DNA from: Halalkalicoccus subterraneus
Lineage (GTDB): Archaea; Halobacteriota; Halobacteria; Halobacteriales; Halalkalicoccaceae
Direction of reading: 5' to 3'
Assembly (NCBI RefSeq): GCF_003697815.1
Contig: NZ_RDQG01000036.1
Span: forward strand, 1 to 64,000
Length of the DNA stretch: 64,000 nt
The position numbers were made by a program, and so were the translations under genes. Below are positions 26,280-34,574 of this stretch, in pieces (the stretch's first letter is position 1; each line of letters starts with the position of its first letter). The notes beneath the pieces were generated by a model. The model saw only the letters and a list, made by a program, of their open reading frames with translations. It had not been told where the DNA came from and searched no databases.

Positions 26280-26999
26280 TTATCGTGGATCCACTTCGTC
26301 CGTTCGGTCCCCTACCCGGTAGACTGCGGCACGCTCGGTCGTCTCGACCCCGTACTCGGCCTCGGACGGGGTCGGGATCTCCCGCTCGGAATAGCGCGAA
26401 TCGAGGCTTGCGACCACCGCCTCCCGCACGCAGGCGCGGGTCGCGGCGCCCACCGGTGTCGCACTCCCGGTGAACTCGACGGGCTCGCCCGCGGGGTCGC
26501 AGGCCGCGACGACGGCGTCGGTGGTCGTCCCCGGGACGCCTGCCCGCTCCATGAGGGTCGCGGCCTTGGCCTCCGCGGCCACGGTCAGGAGGTTCGCGAG
26601 CGCGCCGCCCCGACAGTCGCGGGTCGTCCCGACGATCACGTTGACCGTCCCAGCCCCCTCCTCGGCCGGCACGCTCGGCTCCCCCGAAGGCGCCATCGGC
26701 AGCGCCGCCGGGTTCGAGACGCCGGCGGTGGCGATCGCCTCCACGGGGCCGTAGCGTGCGCCGCGGGCGTGTTCGAGGTCGACGCCGGTCAGCAGCGCCG
26801 GCCCCGGGCGCTCGAACCGCGCGCGCTCGCGTCGGGTTGCGACGTAGCTCGCGAGGTCGGTCCGCCCCCAGCTCTCGGGAACCGAGACGTTGTACGCCAC
26901 CGGTCCCTCCGAGAAACCACCGTCCCAACCGGTGCTCAGCCACCGAGTCCCCTCGCGTTCGACCCGTAGAACGCCCTCGCGGACCCGCGTCTCAAACAT
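26280..26999 (-). CDS. cbiZ: Adenosylcobinamide amidohydrolase CbiZ
   Basis: CbiZ cleaves the aminopropanol side chain of salvaged cobinamide to give adenosylcobyrate, which re-enters the pathway at the CbiB step. It is the archaeal salvage route, first shown in methanogens and Halobacterium. Family segments GVSNPAALP (about 94-102), TVNVIVGTTRDCRGGALANL and GTTTDAVVAA are evident in the 239 residues. It overlaps cobD by 8 bases. Presence beside de novo genes means the operon serves both routes. Confidence 0.93.
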   Translation of the reverse strand: MFETRVREGVLRVEREGTRWLSTGWDGGFSEGPVAYNVSVPESWGRTDLASYVATRRERARFERPGPALLTGVDLEHARGARYGPVEAIATAGVSNPAALPMAPSGEPSVPAEEGAGTVNVIVGTTRDCRGGALANLLTVAAEAKAATLMERAGVPGTTTDAVVAACDPAGEPVEFTGSATPVGAATRACVREAVVASLDSRYSEREIPTPSEAEYGVETTERAAVYRVGDRTDEVDPR

Positions 27000-28002
27000 C
27001 GAGGAGGACCTCGATCAGTCGATCGTTCTCCTCGGGGGTCCGGACCGCGACCCTGACGTGGGAGTCGAGCCCGCGAAAGGAGCGGGCGTCCCTGACCGCC
27101 AGATCACCCTCGCGGACCCGGTCGAGCACCCGGTCGACCGACCGCGCGCCGGTGTCGAGCAGGAGGAACGGGGCCTCGGAGGGCACGACGTTATACTCGC
27201 TTTCGAGGGTCTCAGCCATCCGCGCGCGCTCGGTCCGGACGCGCCGACGGGTCTGCTCGACGAACCCGTATTGGGCCATACAGTGGGCGCCGACCGTGGC
27301 GGCGGGGGTTCCGAGGTTCCAGGCCCGTCGGGCGTTTTCGAGGCGCTCGCGGCGCTCGCCAGTCGCGACCAGGAACCCCGCCCGGAGTCCCGGCAGCCCG
27401 AACAGCTTGGTCAGCGATCGGGCGACGACCGCCCCCACACGGCCCGCCATCGAGTGGCGGTCGGTGAACCCCAGAAAGGCCTCGTCGACGAGCAACGCGG
27501 TGTCGGCCTCTCGGCAGCGCGCGAGGAAATCCAGCAGATCGCCCGACTCGTAGGCCGTCCCGGTGGGGTTGTTCGGGTTGCAGACGATCGCCATCGCGTG
27601 GTCGGCCGGGTCGCTCTCGCAGACCTCGTCGTGGGCGACGAACTCCACATCGGCGCCCTGGAGGTGAACCTCGCGGGCGTACTCGCCGAAGCTCGGGGTC
27701 GGGACGAGCACCGATTCGTCCCGCGAGACGGTCGTCGCGATCGCGAGCCGGATCCCCGCGAGCCCGCCCGGCGTCGGCACGACTCCCTCGGGCGGACAGT
27801 CGACGTACTCGCCCGCGGCGCTGCGGTACTCCGGGTAGGCGTCGTCCGGATAGCGCCTCGACCGGGCGAGCGCGTCCCCGTAGACGTCGGCGACCCCTGG
27901 CGGCGTTCGCGGGTTGACGTTCGCGCTAAAATCGATGACCTCCGGCTCGGAACAACCCCCGTGTGGTACGCGTCCGACCCTCGCCGCCGTGTCCGGATCC
28001 AT
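26992..28002 (-). CDS. cobD: Threonine-phosphate decarboxylase CobD
   Basis: A PLP enzyme of the HisC-like fold that makes (R)-1-amino-2-propanol phosphate for the corrin side chain. The 336-residue sequence has the cofactor contacts NPNNPTGT (142-149), LVDEAFLGF and Schiff-base Lys199 in SLTKLFGLPG. Histidinol-phosphate aminotransferase is the main alternative, but position between cobY and cbiZ decides for CobD. Confidence 0.9.
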   Translation of the reverse strand: MDPDTAARVGRVPHGGCSEPEVIDFSANVNPRTPPGVADVYGDALARSRRYPDDAYPEYRSAAGEYVDCPPEGVVPTPGGLAGIRLAIATTVSRDESVLVPTPSFGEYAREVHLQGADVEFVAHDEVCESDPADHAMAIVCNPNNPTGTAYESGDLLDFLARCREADTALLVDEAFLGFTDRHSMAGRVGAVVARSLTKLFGLPGLRAGFLVATGERRERLENARRAWNLGTPAATVGAHCMAQYGFVEQTRRRVRTERARMAETLESEYNVVPSEAPFLLLDTGARSVDRVLDRVREGDLAVRDARSFRGLDSHVRVAVRTPEENDRLIEVLLDV

Positions 28003-28024
28003 ACCGACGCATGACCGCGCGGGG

Positions 28025-28585
28025 TTAGAAGCGTTCGGACGCCACGCGTTCGGCGACCGCCAGGTCGGCCGGTTCGTTCACGTTGATCGCGAGCCCGACC
28101 CGATCCACCCTCTGAACCGACTCTTCCCCCTCTCCAACGACGTTCACTCCGGTCGGCGCGAGCGCGCGCCCCTCGCGTTCGAACCGCGTTCCGACGCTGA
28201 CGCCGAGGGCACGCTTTCGCTCGACGGGCACACAGACCGTGCGCGACCCACGTTTATACCCATCGAGGGCGGCCCGGACGTCCGCCGGCAGGAGGCAGGG
28301 CAGGTCCGCGGTGAGGGTCACGACCGGCGGGTCGATCGCGCTGAGCGCCTGTGAGAGGTCCTCGACGTAGCCCGCGCCGGACGTTTCGATGATCGGGACG
28401 CGACCGGCGAGACGTGCCCGCGTCTGGGGAGTGTGTGTCGAGGGGGCGGCATGGACGGTCCCGACGACGGGCGCGACGGCGTCGAGCACCCGGTCGACCA
28501 TGGGCGTTCCCCCGACTTCGACCAGCGGCTTCTCGCCCATCCCGAGACGGGTGCCCCGCCCGCCGCACATCACCAGAGCGTCCAC
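28025..28585 (-). CDS. cobY: Adenosylcobinamide-phosphate guanylyltransferase CobY
   Basis: CobY is the archaeal, non-kinase replacement of bacterial CobU and activates cobinamide phosphate with GTP. The 186-residue protein is a small nucleotidyltransferase with the signature VMCGGRGTRLGMGEKPLVEVGG near the N-terminus (shown by positions 5-26) and a metal-binding LTADLP. The GTG at 28585 gives the family start and overlaps the end of cobS by 16 bases. Confidence 0.9.
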   Translation of the reverse strand: MDALVMCGGRGTRLGMGEKPLVEVGGTPMVDRVLDAVAPVVGTVHAAPSTHTPQTRARLAGRVPIIETSGAGYVEDLSQALSAIDPPVVTLTADLPCLLPADVRAALDGYKRGSRTVCVPVERKRALGVSVGTRFEREGRALAPTGVNVVGEGEESVQRVDRVGLAINVNEPADLAVAERVASERF

Positions 28586-29304
28586 GCGATCACCCCCGCG
28601 TGCAGTGCGAGGACCCGCCCGAGTTCGTTCGTGGCCCCGAGCACGTCGCCGCTGATCCCGCCCAGTCTGTAGTGCGCCCACCGGCCGAGCAGCGCACCCG
28701 ACAGCGTCGCACCGCAGACGGCCGCCAGCGCCGGCACCGAGATGAGTGCGGCGGGAACTGCGGCCGCAAGAGGCGCGAGGAGCGTCCCCGATTCCTGTCC
28801 GACGAACTGTGAGCCCAGTCCCTCGTGGGCCAGCTCGCCGAGACGGATCAATAGAGCGACGGCGAACTTCGCGCCGACCTCCGCGGCCAGCACGATCCCG
28901 GCGGCCGCGGCCAGCGGCAGCCCCGCCAGCGCCACCCCCGCGAGCGCCAGCCCCGCGAGGACGATCCCGAGCGCGAGGAGCGCCCCGACGCCGACCGTCG
29001 TATCGCGCATGACCGCGCGGCGCTTCTCCCGGTCGCCGTGGACGACCGCCGCATCACCCAGGTCCGCGACGCCGTCGGCGTGGTTGACGCCGGTGACGAG
29101 GTAGACCACGGAAACGAAGGCGAACGCGGTGCTCGGCCCGGGGAGCGGGAGCAGGAAGGGGACCGAGAGGAGCGCCCCGACGACGTAGCCCGCGATCGGG
29201 AAGGCCGCCGGGCTTTCGCGAAACGCTTCCCAGGCGCGCTCGTCGCGGCCGACCGGCAGGCGCGTGAGGAAGCCGAGCGCCCCCCGGAGGGCGTCTACAG
29301 CCAT
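28570..29304 (-). CDS. cobS: Cobalamin synthase CobS
   Basis: CobS joins adenosylcobinamide-GDP to alpha-ribazole (phosphate) in the membrane. The 244-residue polytopic protein carries the family motif GVNHADGVADLGDA (72-85), with its metal-binding Asp residues, and five to six membrane helices. It overlaps both cobY downstream and cbiB upstream, so translation of the three genes is probably coupled. Confidence 0.93.
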   Translation of the reverse strand: MAVDALRGALGFLTRLPVGRDERAWEAFRESPAAFPIAGYVVGALLSVPFLLPLPGPSTAFAFVSVVYLVTGVNHADGVADLGDAAVVHGDREKRRAVMRDTTVGVGALLALGIVLAGLALAGVALAGLPLAAAAGIVLAAEVGAKFAVALLIRLGELAHEGLGSQFVGQESGTLLAPLAAAVPAALISVPALAAVCGATLSGALLGRWAHYRLGGISGDVLGATNELGRVLALHAGVIAWTLW

Positions 29305-30194
29305 GCGACCACCCCGGCAAGGGCGTACGAGAGCGCGCCCGCGAGCGCGACGATCCTGACCCCGCGGCGGGCGTCGGCCCCCGTCGGCAGGTCTCTAGAG
29401 GGATTTAGGACGTAGACGCCGGGTTTTTCGAGGCGCACGTCCAGCAGGCCGGCGAGCGTCGCCATCGGCCAGCCGGAGTTGGGGGAGGGCGGCGCGCCGG
29501 CCCACTCGCGGGCGCGAACGAGCGCGCCCGGTCGGCGGGCGGCGAGCGCGAGCAGGGCGGCGCTTGCGCGTGCGGGCAGCCACATGACGTAGTCATCGAG
29601 GCGGGCGCTCGCGGTGCCGTGGGGCTTCTCGGGGTAGCCGAGCGTCGAATCGAGCGTGTTGACCGCCTTGACCCAGGCCGCCCCACCGGCCCCGAGCGAC
29701 GGCGAGAGCGGGGCGAGCAACGCGAACGCGGAAAGCGGTGCGACCAGCCCGTCCGCGAGGTTTTCACTGGCGCTCTCGACGGCGGCGCTCCGAAGTTCGC
29801 CCGCCGAGAGCTCCTCGGGGGTACGCCCGACGAGCGCCCGCACCGCCTCGCGCGCCCCTGCGAGGTCGCGCTCGCTTTCGTCGATCACCGTCCGCGCGAC
29901 GTCCAGCAACATTCGCAGGCTCGTCGTGGCGAACAGCGCGCACCCGGCGGCGAGGATCCCGAAAAAGGGACCGAGCGAGCCGGCCAGCGCGACGAACCCC
30001 GAAACAGCGCCCGCGACGAACAGCGGACAGAGGAAAGCGATGGCCAGCCCCGCCGTTCCGGGATGACTCCACTCGCGGTCGGCTCGCTCGACCGCCCGGC
30101 CGAACCACGCGACGGGATGGACTTCTGTTGGTGGTTCTCCCAGCGCGAGTTCGAGGCCGACGGCGAGTGCGAGCGCCGCGAGCACGAGGCTCAT
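29295..30194 (-). CDS. cbiB: Adenosylcobinamide-phosphate synthase CbiB
   Basis: CbiB attaches aminopropanol phosphate (from CobD) to adenosylcobyrate. The 299-residue integral membrane protein has the family segments PPTEVHPVAWFGR (21-33), ESASENLADGLVAPL and NTLDSTLGY. There are four to five membrane helices. The ATG overlaps the upstream HAD gene's stop region, and the 3' end overlaps cobS by 10 bases. Confidence 0.93.
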   Translation of the reverse strand: MSLVLAALALAVGLELALGEPPTEVHPVAWFGRAVERADREWSHPGTAGLAIAFLCPLFVAGAVSGFVALAGSLGPFFGILAAGCALFATTSLRMLLDVARTVIDESERDLAGAREAVRALVGRTPEELSAGELRSAAVESASENLADGLVAPLSAFALLAPLSPSLGAGGAAWVKAVNTLDSTLGYPEKPHGTASARLDDYVMWLPARASAALLALAARRPGALVRAREWAGAPPSPNSGWPMATLAGLLDVRLEKPGVYVLNPSRDLPTGADARRGVRIVALAGALSYALAGVVAWL

Positions 30195-30820
30195 CGCTCG
30201 CGCTCGCAGTCGTCGAGCAGCGCGGGCACCTCCGACAGCGCGATCCCATCGAGGACGATCGCGCGCCCGCCACAGGTCGCGATCCCGCCGTCGGCGACGG
30301 GCGAGTCCCCGACGTGCGTGAGCGTTTCGACGGACGTTCCGAGCCCGGTGGCGACCGCCTCGAACGCCTTCGGGTGGGGTTTCCGCCAGCCACAGTCCAC
30401 GCTCGAAACGACCGCGTCGAACTCCCCGCGCAGGTCCGCGCGGATCAGCGTCCGGGCGACCAGTTCGGGCACGCTGCAGTTCGAGAGCAGGCCGACGGGC
30501 CCCAGTTCGTGGGCCGCCACGATCGCCTCGCGGGCTCCCTCTCGGACTTCGACGTCGGGGTCGAACGCCGCGATCACGGCTCGTCTGGCCGCGTTCTCCG
30601 GGACGTTGACCCCACAGGCGGCGAGCGCCCACGCGACGTGGGCGTGAAGGGGAACCTCCGCGCCCTCGGGAGCGTCGATCTGCGGGGTGCGGTAGGCCTC
30701 GTCCCATTCGGTGGGGACGTCGACGCCGCGGGCGGCGAGTTCGGCCGCGATCGCCCGTGCGGGATCGTCGGGCTTCGGCGCGCGGACCAGCGTTCCGAAC
30801 AGGTCGAACGATACTGCCAC
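30191..30820 (-). CDS. HAD-family hydrolase in the cobamide operon
   Basis: A 209-residue haloacid dehalogenase-superfamily protein and first gene of the operon. The nucleophile loop is FDLFGTLV with Asp6. The SNCS segment and KPHPKAFEAV (motif III lysine) follow, then HVGDSPVADG. The residue two after the nucleophile is Phe, not the general-acid Asp of most HAD phosphatases, as in haloacid-dehalogenase-type members. Because no CobC/CobZ phosphatase is nearby, it is a candidate for alpha-ribazole or adenosylcobalamin phosphate dephosphorylation, by association only. The GTG at 30820 has a GATTCAAG box about 28 bases upstream. Confidence 0.8.
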   Translation of the reverse strand: MAVSFDLFGTLVRAPKPDDPARAIAAELAARGVDVPTEWDEAYRTPQIDAPEGAEVPLHAHVAWALAACGVNVPENAARRAVIAAFDPDVEVREGAREAIVAAHELGPVGLLSNCSVPELVARTLIRADLRGEFDAVVSSVDCGWRKPHPKAFEAVATGLGTSVETLTHVGDSPVADGGIATCGGRAIVLDGIALSEVPALLDDCERER

Positions 30821-31095
30821 TACCCCGTGATTGGCGAACGCGGACTTGAATCGCTCGGTCGTCCCGGCACCGGGTGCCCTGGCCTGCGAGCCGCCCGCCC
30901 CCGAGACAGTCCGCGAATCGGTCCGCGGGCGGAGAACGCGACCGCAAGCAGAAGTATGAGGGGACTGGCTGTGGGAGCCTCCATGGATATCGATGGTTGA
31001 ACAGCGCTGTCTATCGTCTCCCGGTAGTATCGCCACCGCGAACCGATCAGGACGGTTCCGTCGAGCGAGCCCCGACGCCGGACGGACCGACGACG

Positions 31096-31812
31096 GATCC
31101 GACGGTTCGCGAGGCGATCAGCTACTGTCTCGACGCCGACGAGGCCGTCCGGGAGTTCGTCGAACCGATGGGCCGGCGGGTCTATAGCCCCCTTCCGAGA
31201 CGGGTCGCCGAGGAGTGGGACCTGCCCGTCGAGCAGTGGGCCGCGATCCCGAATCCGAAGAACACGGAGCGCGTGAAACGGCTGTTCGAGGAGGCAGACG
31301 AGACGAGCGGCCAACTGAAGATCCTGACGTCGAAGGACCCCGTCGCAACGGAGTTCGCCGAGGCGCTGGCGGGCGGGCTGCGGGACGCCGGTCACGGCGC
31401 GCTCGTCACCTCGAAACCGTGGTCGAGCTACCTCGAGACGGTCGTCACGGGTGCTGCGAGCGATTACTCGTTGTTCGTCGGTGAGATCACGGGCACCTCG
31501 GATCCGGACTCGTTTCTGTACCCGACGTCCCACGAGAACATGGCCGGGAAGACCAACGGCGTCTTCGAGCGCGACGACGAGGTGATGGAGCCCATTTTGC
31601 AGGCCCGGACCACTCTCGATTGGATGCGCCGCCGGGACCTCTACGAGACGGCGATTACGGGACTGCTCTCGGATCGGGCCCTCCTACCGCTCTGTTCGAT
31701 GACCAACAGCTTCGCGACGACCGACCGGGTCCGGGACTTCCGGGTCCATCTGATCCCCGAGGTCAATCCGCGACTCGCGGGCACCGACCCCGTCGTGGAG
31801 GTCCGGTCGTGA
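31096..31812 (+). pseudogene. Truncated family 5 solute-binding protein remnant
   Basis: About 238 codons encode only the C-terminal part of a peptide/nickel-type ABC solute-binding protein. VREAISYCLDADEAVREFV and the SPLPRRVAEEWDLP segment match the family's second lobe. The signal peptide, lipobox and first 300 or so residues are missing. The frame stays open upstream to 30874 but has no recognisable sequence or promoter there. No permease or ATPase subunits of an ABC transporter follow. Codon quality remains good, so decay is recent or the fragment is still translated. Its TGA overlaps the next gene's GTG. Confidence 0.7.
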
Positions 31813-32867
31813 GCGAGATGTTCGGCGTGGGGACGGCCGTTGCGCTCGGCGTGGGCGGGATCGTCGGCGGGGGGATCTACGCGGCGATCGGGATCGTCGT
31901 CGCGGCGGCCGGCGTGCTGACGTGGTTCGCCTACTCGCTCGCGACCGTCGTCGTGCTCTGTTGTGCCTACTCGTACGTCAAGCTCAACGAGATCACCGAC
32001 AACAGCGGCGGTTCGGTGTCCTTCCTCGAGGAACTGACCGACCGGACGACGGTCGCGGGCGTCATCGGGTGGACTCTCGTCGTCGGCTACATCGGTACGA
32101 TGGCGATGTACGCCTACGCGTTCGGTGCGTACGGCCGGATGATGCTCGGCATCGAGTACGTCTGGGGGCTGCCGATACGGCAGTTCCTCTCCGTGTTCGT
32201 CATCGCCGCCTTCGTCGGGCTGAACCTGTTGGGGGCGGGCTCGACGGCCGCCGTCGAGCGGTATCTCGTCTTCGTCCAGGCGGGGATCATTGGCCTGTTC
32301 GGCCCCATCGCGCTCTGGTTCGGCTTCTCGAACCAGATTCTCCAGATAGGGTTCTCCGAACTCGGCCGCTCGCTCTCGAGTTTCGATTTCAACCCGATCA
32401 TCGCCGCCTCGGTCGGTTTCGTCTCCTTCGAGGGGTGGCAGCTGCTCTTTTACGACCAAGAGCAGTTCGACGACCCCGACGAGACGATCGCGAAGGGGAT
32501 CTTCATCTCGATCCCGATCGCCGCGTTCATCTACGTCCTCGTCGGGTTCGTCATCACGAGCCTGCTGCTCGAGGAGGTCGTCGCCGCCCAGCCCGAGGCG
32601 GCGCTGCTCTACGGCGGGCTCGTGATCTCGAAGTGGCTCGCGCTCGCCAACCGCGACCGCGGGACCATCAACGCCCTCCCGCCGCTGGTCGGTACCGTCG
32701 GGTCTGCCGCCTTCTTCGTCATGCTTACGTGGTATCTCTACGCACAGCTTCCGTCGGTCTTCTGGCTCGTCGTTCTCATCGCGGCCGCGGTCTTCACCGT
32801 CGAGGCGGTCTACTTCGAGCGCAGGTCGATCGCGCAGGGGCTTCGCGAGGCCGAACGACAGCTGTGA
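31809..32867 (+). CDS. APC-family amino acid permease, short form
   Basis: A 352-residue transporter with about nine to ten membrane helices. The N-terminal GVGGIVGGGIYAAIG is the substrate-binding helix break of APC permeases. After the sequence EEVVAAQPEAALLYGG the reading jumps quickly to NRDRGTINALPPLVG, where full-length relatives have one or two more helices, so an in-frame internal deletion is possible. It starts with GTG inside the stop of the binding-protein remnant. Function may be lost. A naturally short permease is the alternative. Confidence 0.7.
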   Translation: MSEMFGVGTAVALGVGGIVGGGIYAAIGIVVAAAGVLTWFAYSLATVVVLCCAYSYVKLNEITDNSGGSVSFLEELTDRTTVAGVIGWTLVVGYIGTMAMYAYAFGAYGRMMLGIEYVWGLPIRQFLSVFVIAAFVGLNLLGAGSTAAVERYLVFVQAGIIGLFGPIALWFGFSNQILQIGFSELGRSLSSFDFNPIIAASVGFVSFEGWQLLFYDQEQFDDPDETIAKGIFISIPIAAFIYVLVGFVITSLLLEEVVAAQPEAALLYGGLVISKWLALANRDRGTINALPPLVGTVGSAAFFVMLTWYLYAQLPSVFWLVVLIAAAVFTVEAVYFERRSIAQGLREAERQL

Positions 32868-33017
32868 TATCTGCCGTGTCCGACCGCCTCTTGTGATGTT
32901 GATGCGGTTCGATTCGCCCTCGCGTTCGAGAATCCCGTCGTCGTATCGCTGACTTTGGCGAGCGCTCGCGCCTCGTCCCCGCGAAGGGGACTAATACCCT
33001 CGTCCCGAACGGTCCGT

Positions 33018-33323
33018 ATGGCCGACGGAGTCCTCTCGCGACTGCTGCAGGGCGGGTTCAGGGAACAGAACGCGCGCCTGCGGATCGACTGGATGACCCA
33101 CACCGACGAACGGATCCTGGAGCTGCTCGCGGAGGAACCGGCGACGCCGAGTGCGGTCGCCACACGCCTCGAGAAGAGCGAGGAGTACGTCGCCGACCGC
33201 TGTCGCCAGCTCGCCACCCGCGAGCTGCTCGCGCGCGAGGACGGCGTGTATCGCCTCGCCCAGCGGGGACGGCGCTACCTCGACGGCGAACTCGACCCGG
33301 AGAAACTGGCCGACGACGCCTGA
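33018..33323 (+). CDS. Winged-helix DNA-binding protein (PhiH1 repressor-like)
   Basis: A 101-residue single winged helix. The core MTHTDERILELLAEEPATPS (26-45), a recognition helix around 55-70 and the wing GVYRLAQRGRRYLDGE fit haloarchaeal PhiH1-repressor-like proteins. The ATG at 33018 has a CTAATAC box 26 bases upstream. An internal ATG at the MTHTDE position is an alternative start. No phage genes are nearby, so it is a host regulator with unknown target. Confidence 0.8.
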   Translation: MADGVLSRLLQGGFREQNARLRIDWMTHTDERILELLAEEPATPSAVATRLEKSEEYVADRCRQLATRELLAREDGVYRLAQRGRRYLDGELDPEKLADDA

Positions 33324-33518
33324 ACACTGCGGCCGTCTATCGGTCTTTGTCGGGCGACATGTGTGTCGGTCGAACTGCACACGAACTGCGGGGCGCTCAT
33401 TGCGGTCAACTGTACCATCCGTCTTCACCAGCGAGCGATTGGTTCGCTCGATCCATAGTACGAAACGGATACCGCATCGCGCCGCGAGCCGCTCGGTCCT
33501 CATGTGCGTTCGGAGAAG

Positions 33519-33592
33519 TCCGCTCTCCCCGATTCGAACGGGGGACAAGCCGATCTACAGTCGGCTGCTCTACCAGGCTGAGCTAAGAGCGG
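33519..33592 (-). tRNA. tRNA-Tyr (anticodon GTA)
   Basis: The 74-base gene has acceptor arms CCGCTCT/AGAGCGG with C1-G72 and discriminator A, the archaeal tyrosine identity. The stem GCCGA/TCGGC encloses CTGTAGA with anticodon GTA. The T arm has TTCGAAT. It is intronless and CCA is not encoded. A TTAAG box lies about 33 bases upstream. Confidence 0.95.
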
Positions 33593-33724
33593 GCGACACC
33601 TACCGGTCGTGCGTTTCCGGACTTAAGGGTTGTTATTCACCCGAACCCGTCCCCGACGGGAGACGCGCGTCCGACGCGATCCTAAACGTTGATATACTCG
33701 GGGTAGCTATAAACGCCCAGTTCG

Positions 33725-34225
33725 ATGAGCAAGGTAACCTTTCGCGCGGACGACGACCTCGTTGCCCGCATCGAGGCGATGGACACCTCGAAAAGCGAGG
33801 TCATGCGCGAGGCGCTCCGCGCGTACCTCGGCTCCGAGCCCAGCGCGCCCGGCGGGACCGAGGGTTCGCTCGATTCGCTCATCACCGACAAGATCGACCG
33901 ACGGATCGACGACCGACTCGCCGGCGGCACCGACCTCACCGTCACCGTCGCGATCGAAGACGACCGAGTTCGGACCGAACGCGACGCGAAAGCGGCGCAA
34001 ACGACGCAAACGGACGAAGACACGCCCGACGATTCGACCGGGCGGGAACACGCCTGCCAGCAGTGTGGCGAACCCCTCGAAGACGCGCACGCCTACTGTC
34101 CGAACTGCGGCGAGAAGGCCACGGACCCCGCGACCTGTCACTGCGGGATCGAGCTCCGATCGGACTGGGCGTTCTGTCCCGACTGCGGCCGTCGGACGCC
34201 CGCCGCGGACGTGCTGGACCCCTGA
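33725..34225 (+). CDS. cdrL: CdrL-like RHH and double zinc-ribbon protein
   Basis: A 166-residue protein with an N-terminal ribbon-helix-helix (VTFRADDDLVARIEAMDTSK, 4-23, then SEVMREALRAYLG), a charged linker and a C-terminal pair of zinc ribbons (Cys111/114/125/128 and Cys138/140/151/154). This architecture and its place upstream of a small RHH gene and ftsZ2 match CdrL, a regulator reported for the cdrS-ftsZ2 division operon. The likely targets are the GTAAGAC sites just downstream. A GATATAC box lies about 30 bases before the ATG. Confidence 0.85.
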   Translation: MSKVTFRADDDLVARIEAMDTSKSEVMREALRAYLGSEPSAPGGTEGSLDSLITDKIDRRIDDRLAGGTDLTVTVAIEDDRVRTERDAKAAQTTQTDEDTPDDSTGREHACQQCGEPLEDAHAYCPNCGEKATDPATCHCGIELRSDWAFCPDCGRRTPAADVLDP

Positions 34226-34244
34226 CGGGCGAATCGGCCGGTAG

Positions 34245-34252
34245 TTTTAATA
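34245..34252 (+). promoter_or_regulatory. TATA box of cdrS-ftsZ2
   Basis: TTTTAATA would place transcription start near 34275-34280, leaving a 5' leader of over 100 bases before cdrS. The predicted start coincides with the palindrome that follows. A TATA box close to the cdrS ATG is not seen. Confidence 0.5.
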
Positions 34253-34277
34253 GTTCCCGCGGGTACGGTACGGCCAT

Positions 34278-34293
34278 GTAAGACACGTCTTAC
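34278..34293. promoter_or_regulatory. GTAAGAC palindrome, candidate CdrL/CdrS operator 1
   Basis: GTAAGAC and GTCTTAC, perfect seven-base arms two bases apart, lie at the predicted transcription start of the cdrS-ftsZ2 operon. Symmetric seven-base arms suit a ribbon-helix-helix dimer. The same seven bases recur twice below. Confidence 0.6.
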
Positions 34294-34339
34294 GTGCTGG
34301 CCATCGACTCGCCACGGATGGGGCGGGTCTGGCCGTTTT

Positions 34340-34376
34340 GTAAGACACGACGACTGCATTTCGGTCCTCGTCTTAC
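34340..34376. promoter_or_regulatory. GTAAGAC inverted pair, candidate operator 2
   Basis: GTAAGAC (34340-34346) and GTCTTAC (34370-34376) face each other across 23 bases, ending 15 bases before the cdrS ATG. They repeat both arms of the upstream palindrome. Spacing is wide for one dimer, so two dimers or looping are possible, as is a stem-loop in the mRNA leader. Confidence 0.5.
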
Positions 34377-34391
34377 ACAAGGGGAAGAATC

Positions 34392-34571
34392 ATGGAACGT
34401 GTGACACTGCGAATCCCGGAACAACAGATAGAAGAGGTCGAACGAATGGTCGAGACGGGGCAGTTCCCCAACCGCAGCGAGGCGATCCGCGCCGCGGTTC
34501 GGGAGATGCTCGACGAGCGGGGTGTTGGCCAGGACACCCAGCAAACCGAACGCACGTGGGCGAAGGTGTAA
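34392..34571 (+). CDS. cdrS: CdrS, short ribbon-helix-helix division regulator
   Basis: A 59-residue RHH protein: beta strand ERVTLRIPE (2-10), then helices over 11-20 and 29-43 with the [14 protein letters not shown] segment. CdrS is reported in haloarchaea as a regulator controlling ftsZ2 and cell division. Here it is followed by ftsZ2 with only three bases between stop and ATG. It is probably cotranscribed and perhaps autoregulated through the GTAAGAC sites. Confidence 0.9.
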   Translation: MERVTLRIPEQQIEEVERMVETGQFPNRSEAIRAAVREMLDERGVGQDTQQTERTWAKV

Positions 34572-34574
34572 CCG

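Noticed and set aside
30821-31095. Cobalamin riboswitch upstream of the cobamide operon
   Set aside because: No B12-box-like sequence or stem set was seen in this DNA, and the operon's first GTG has a promoter box 28 bases away, leaving almost no leader.
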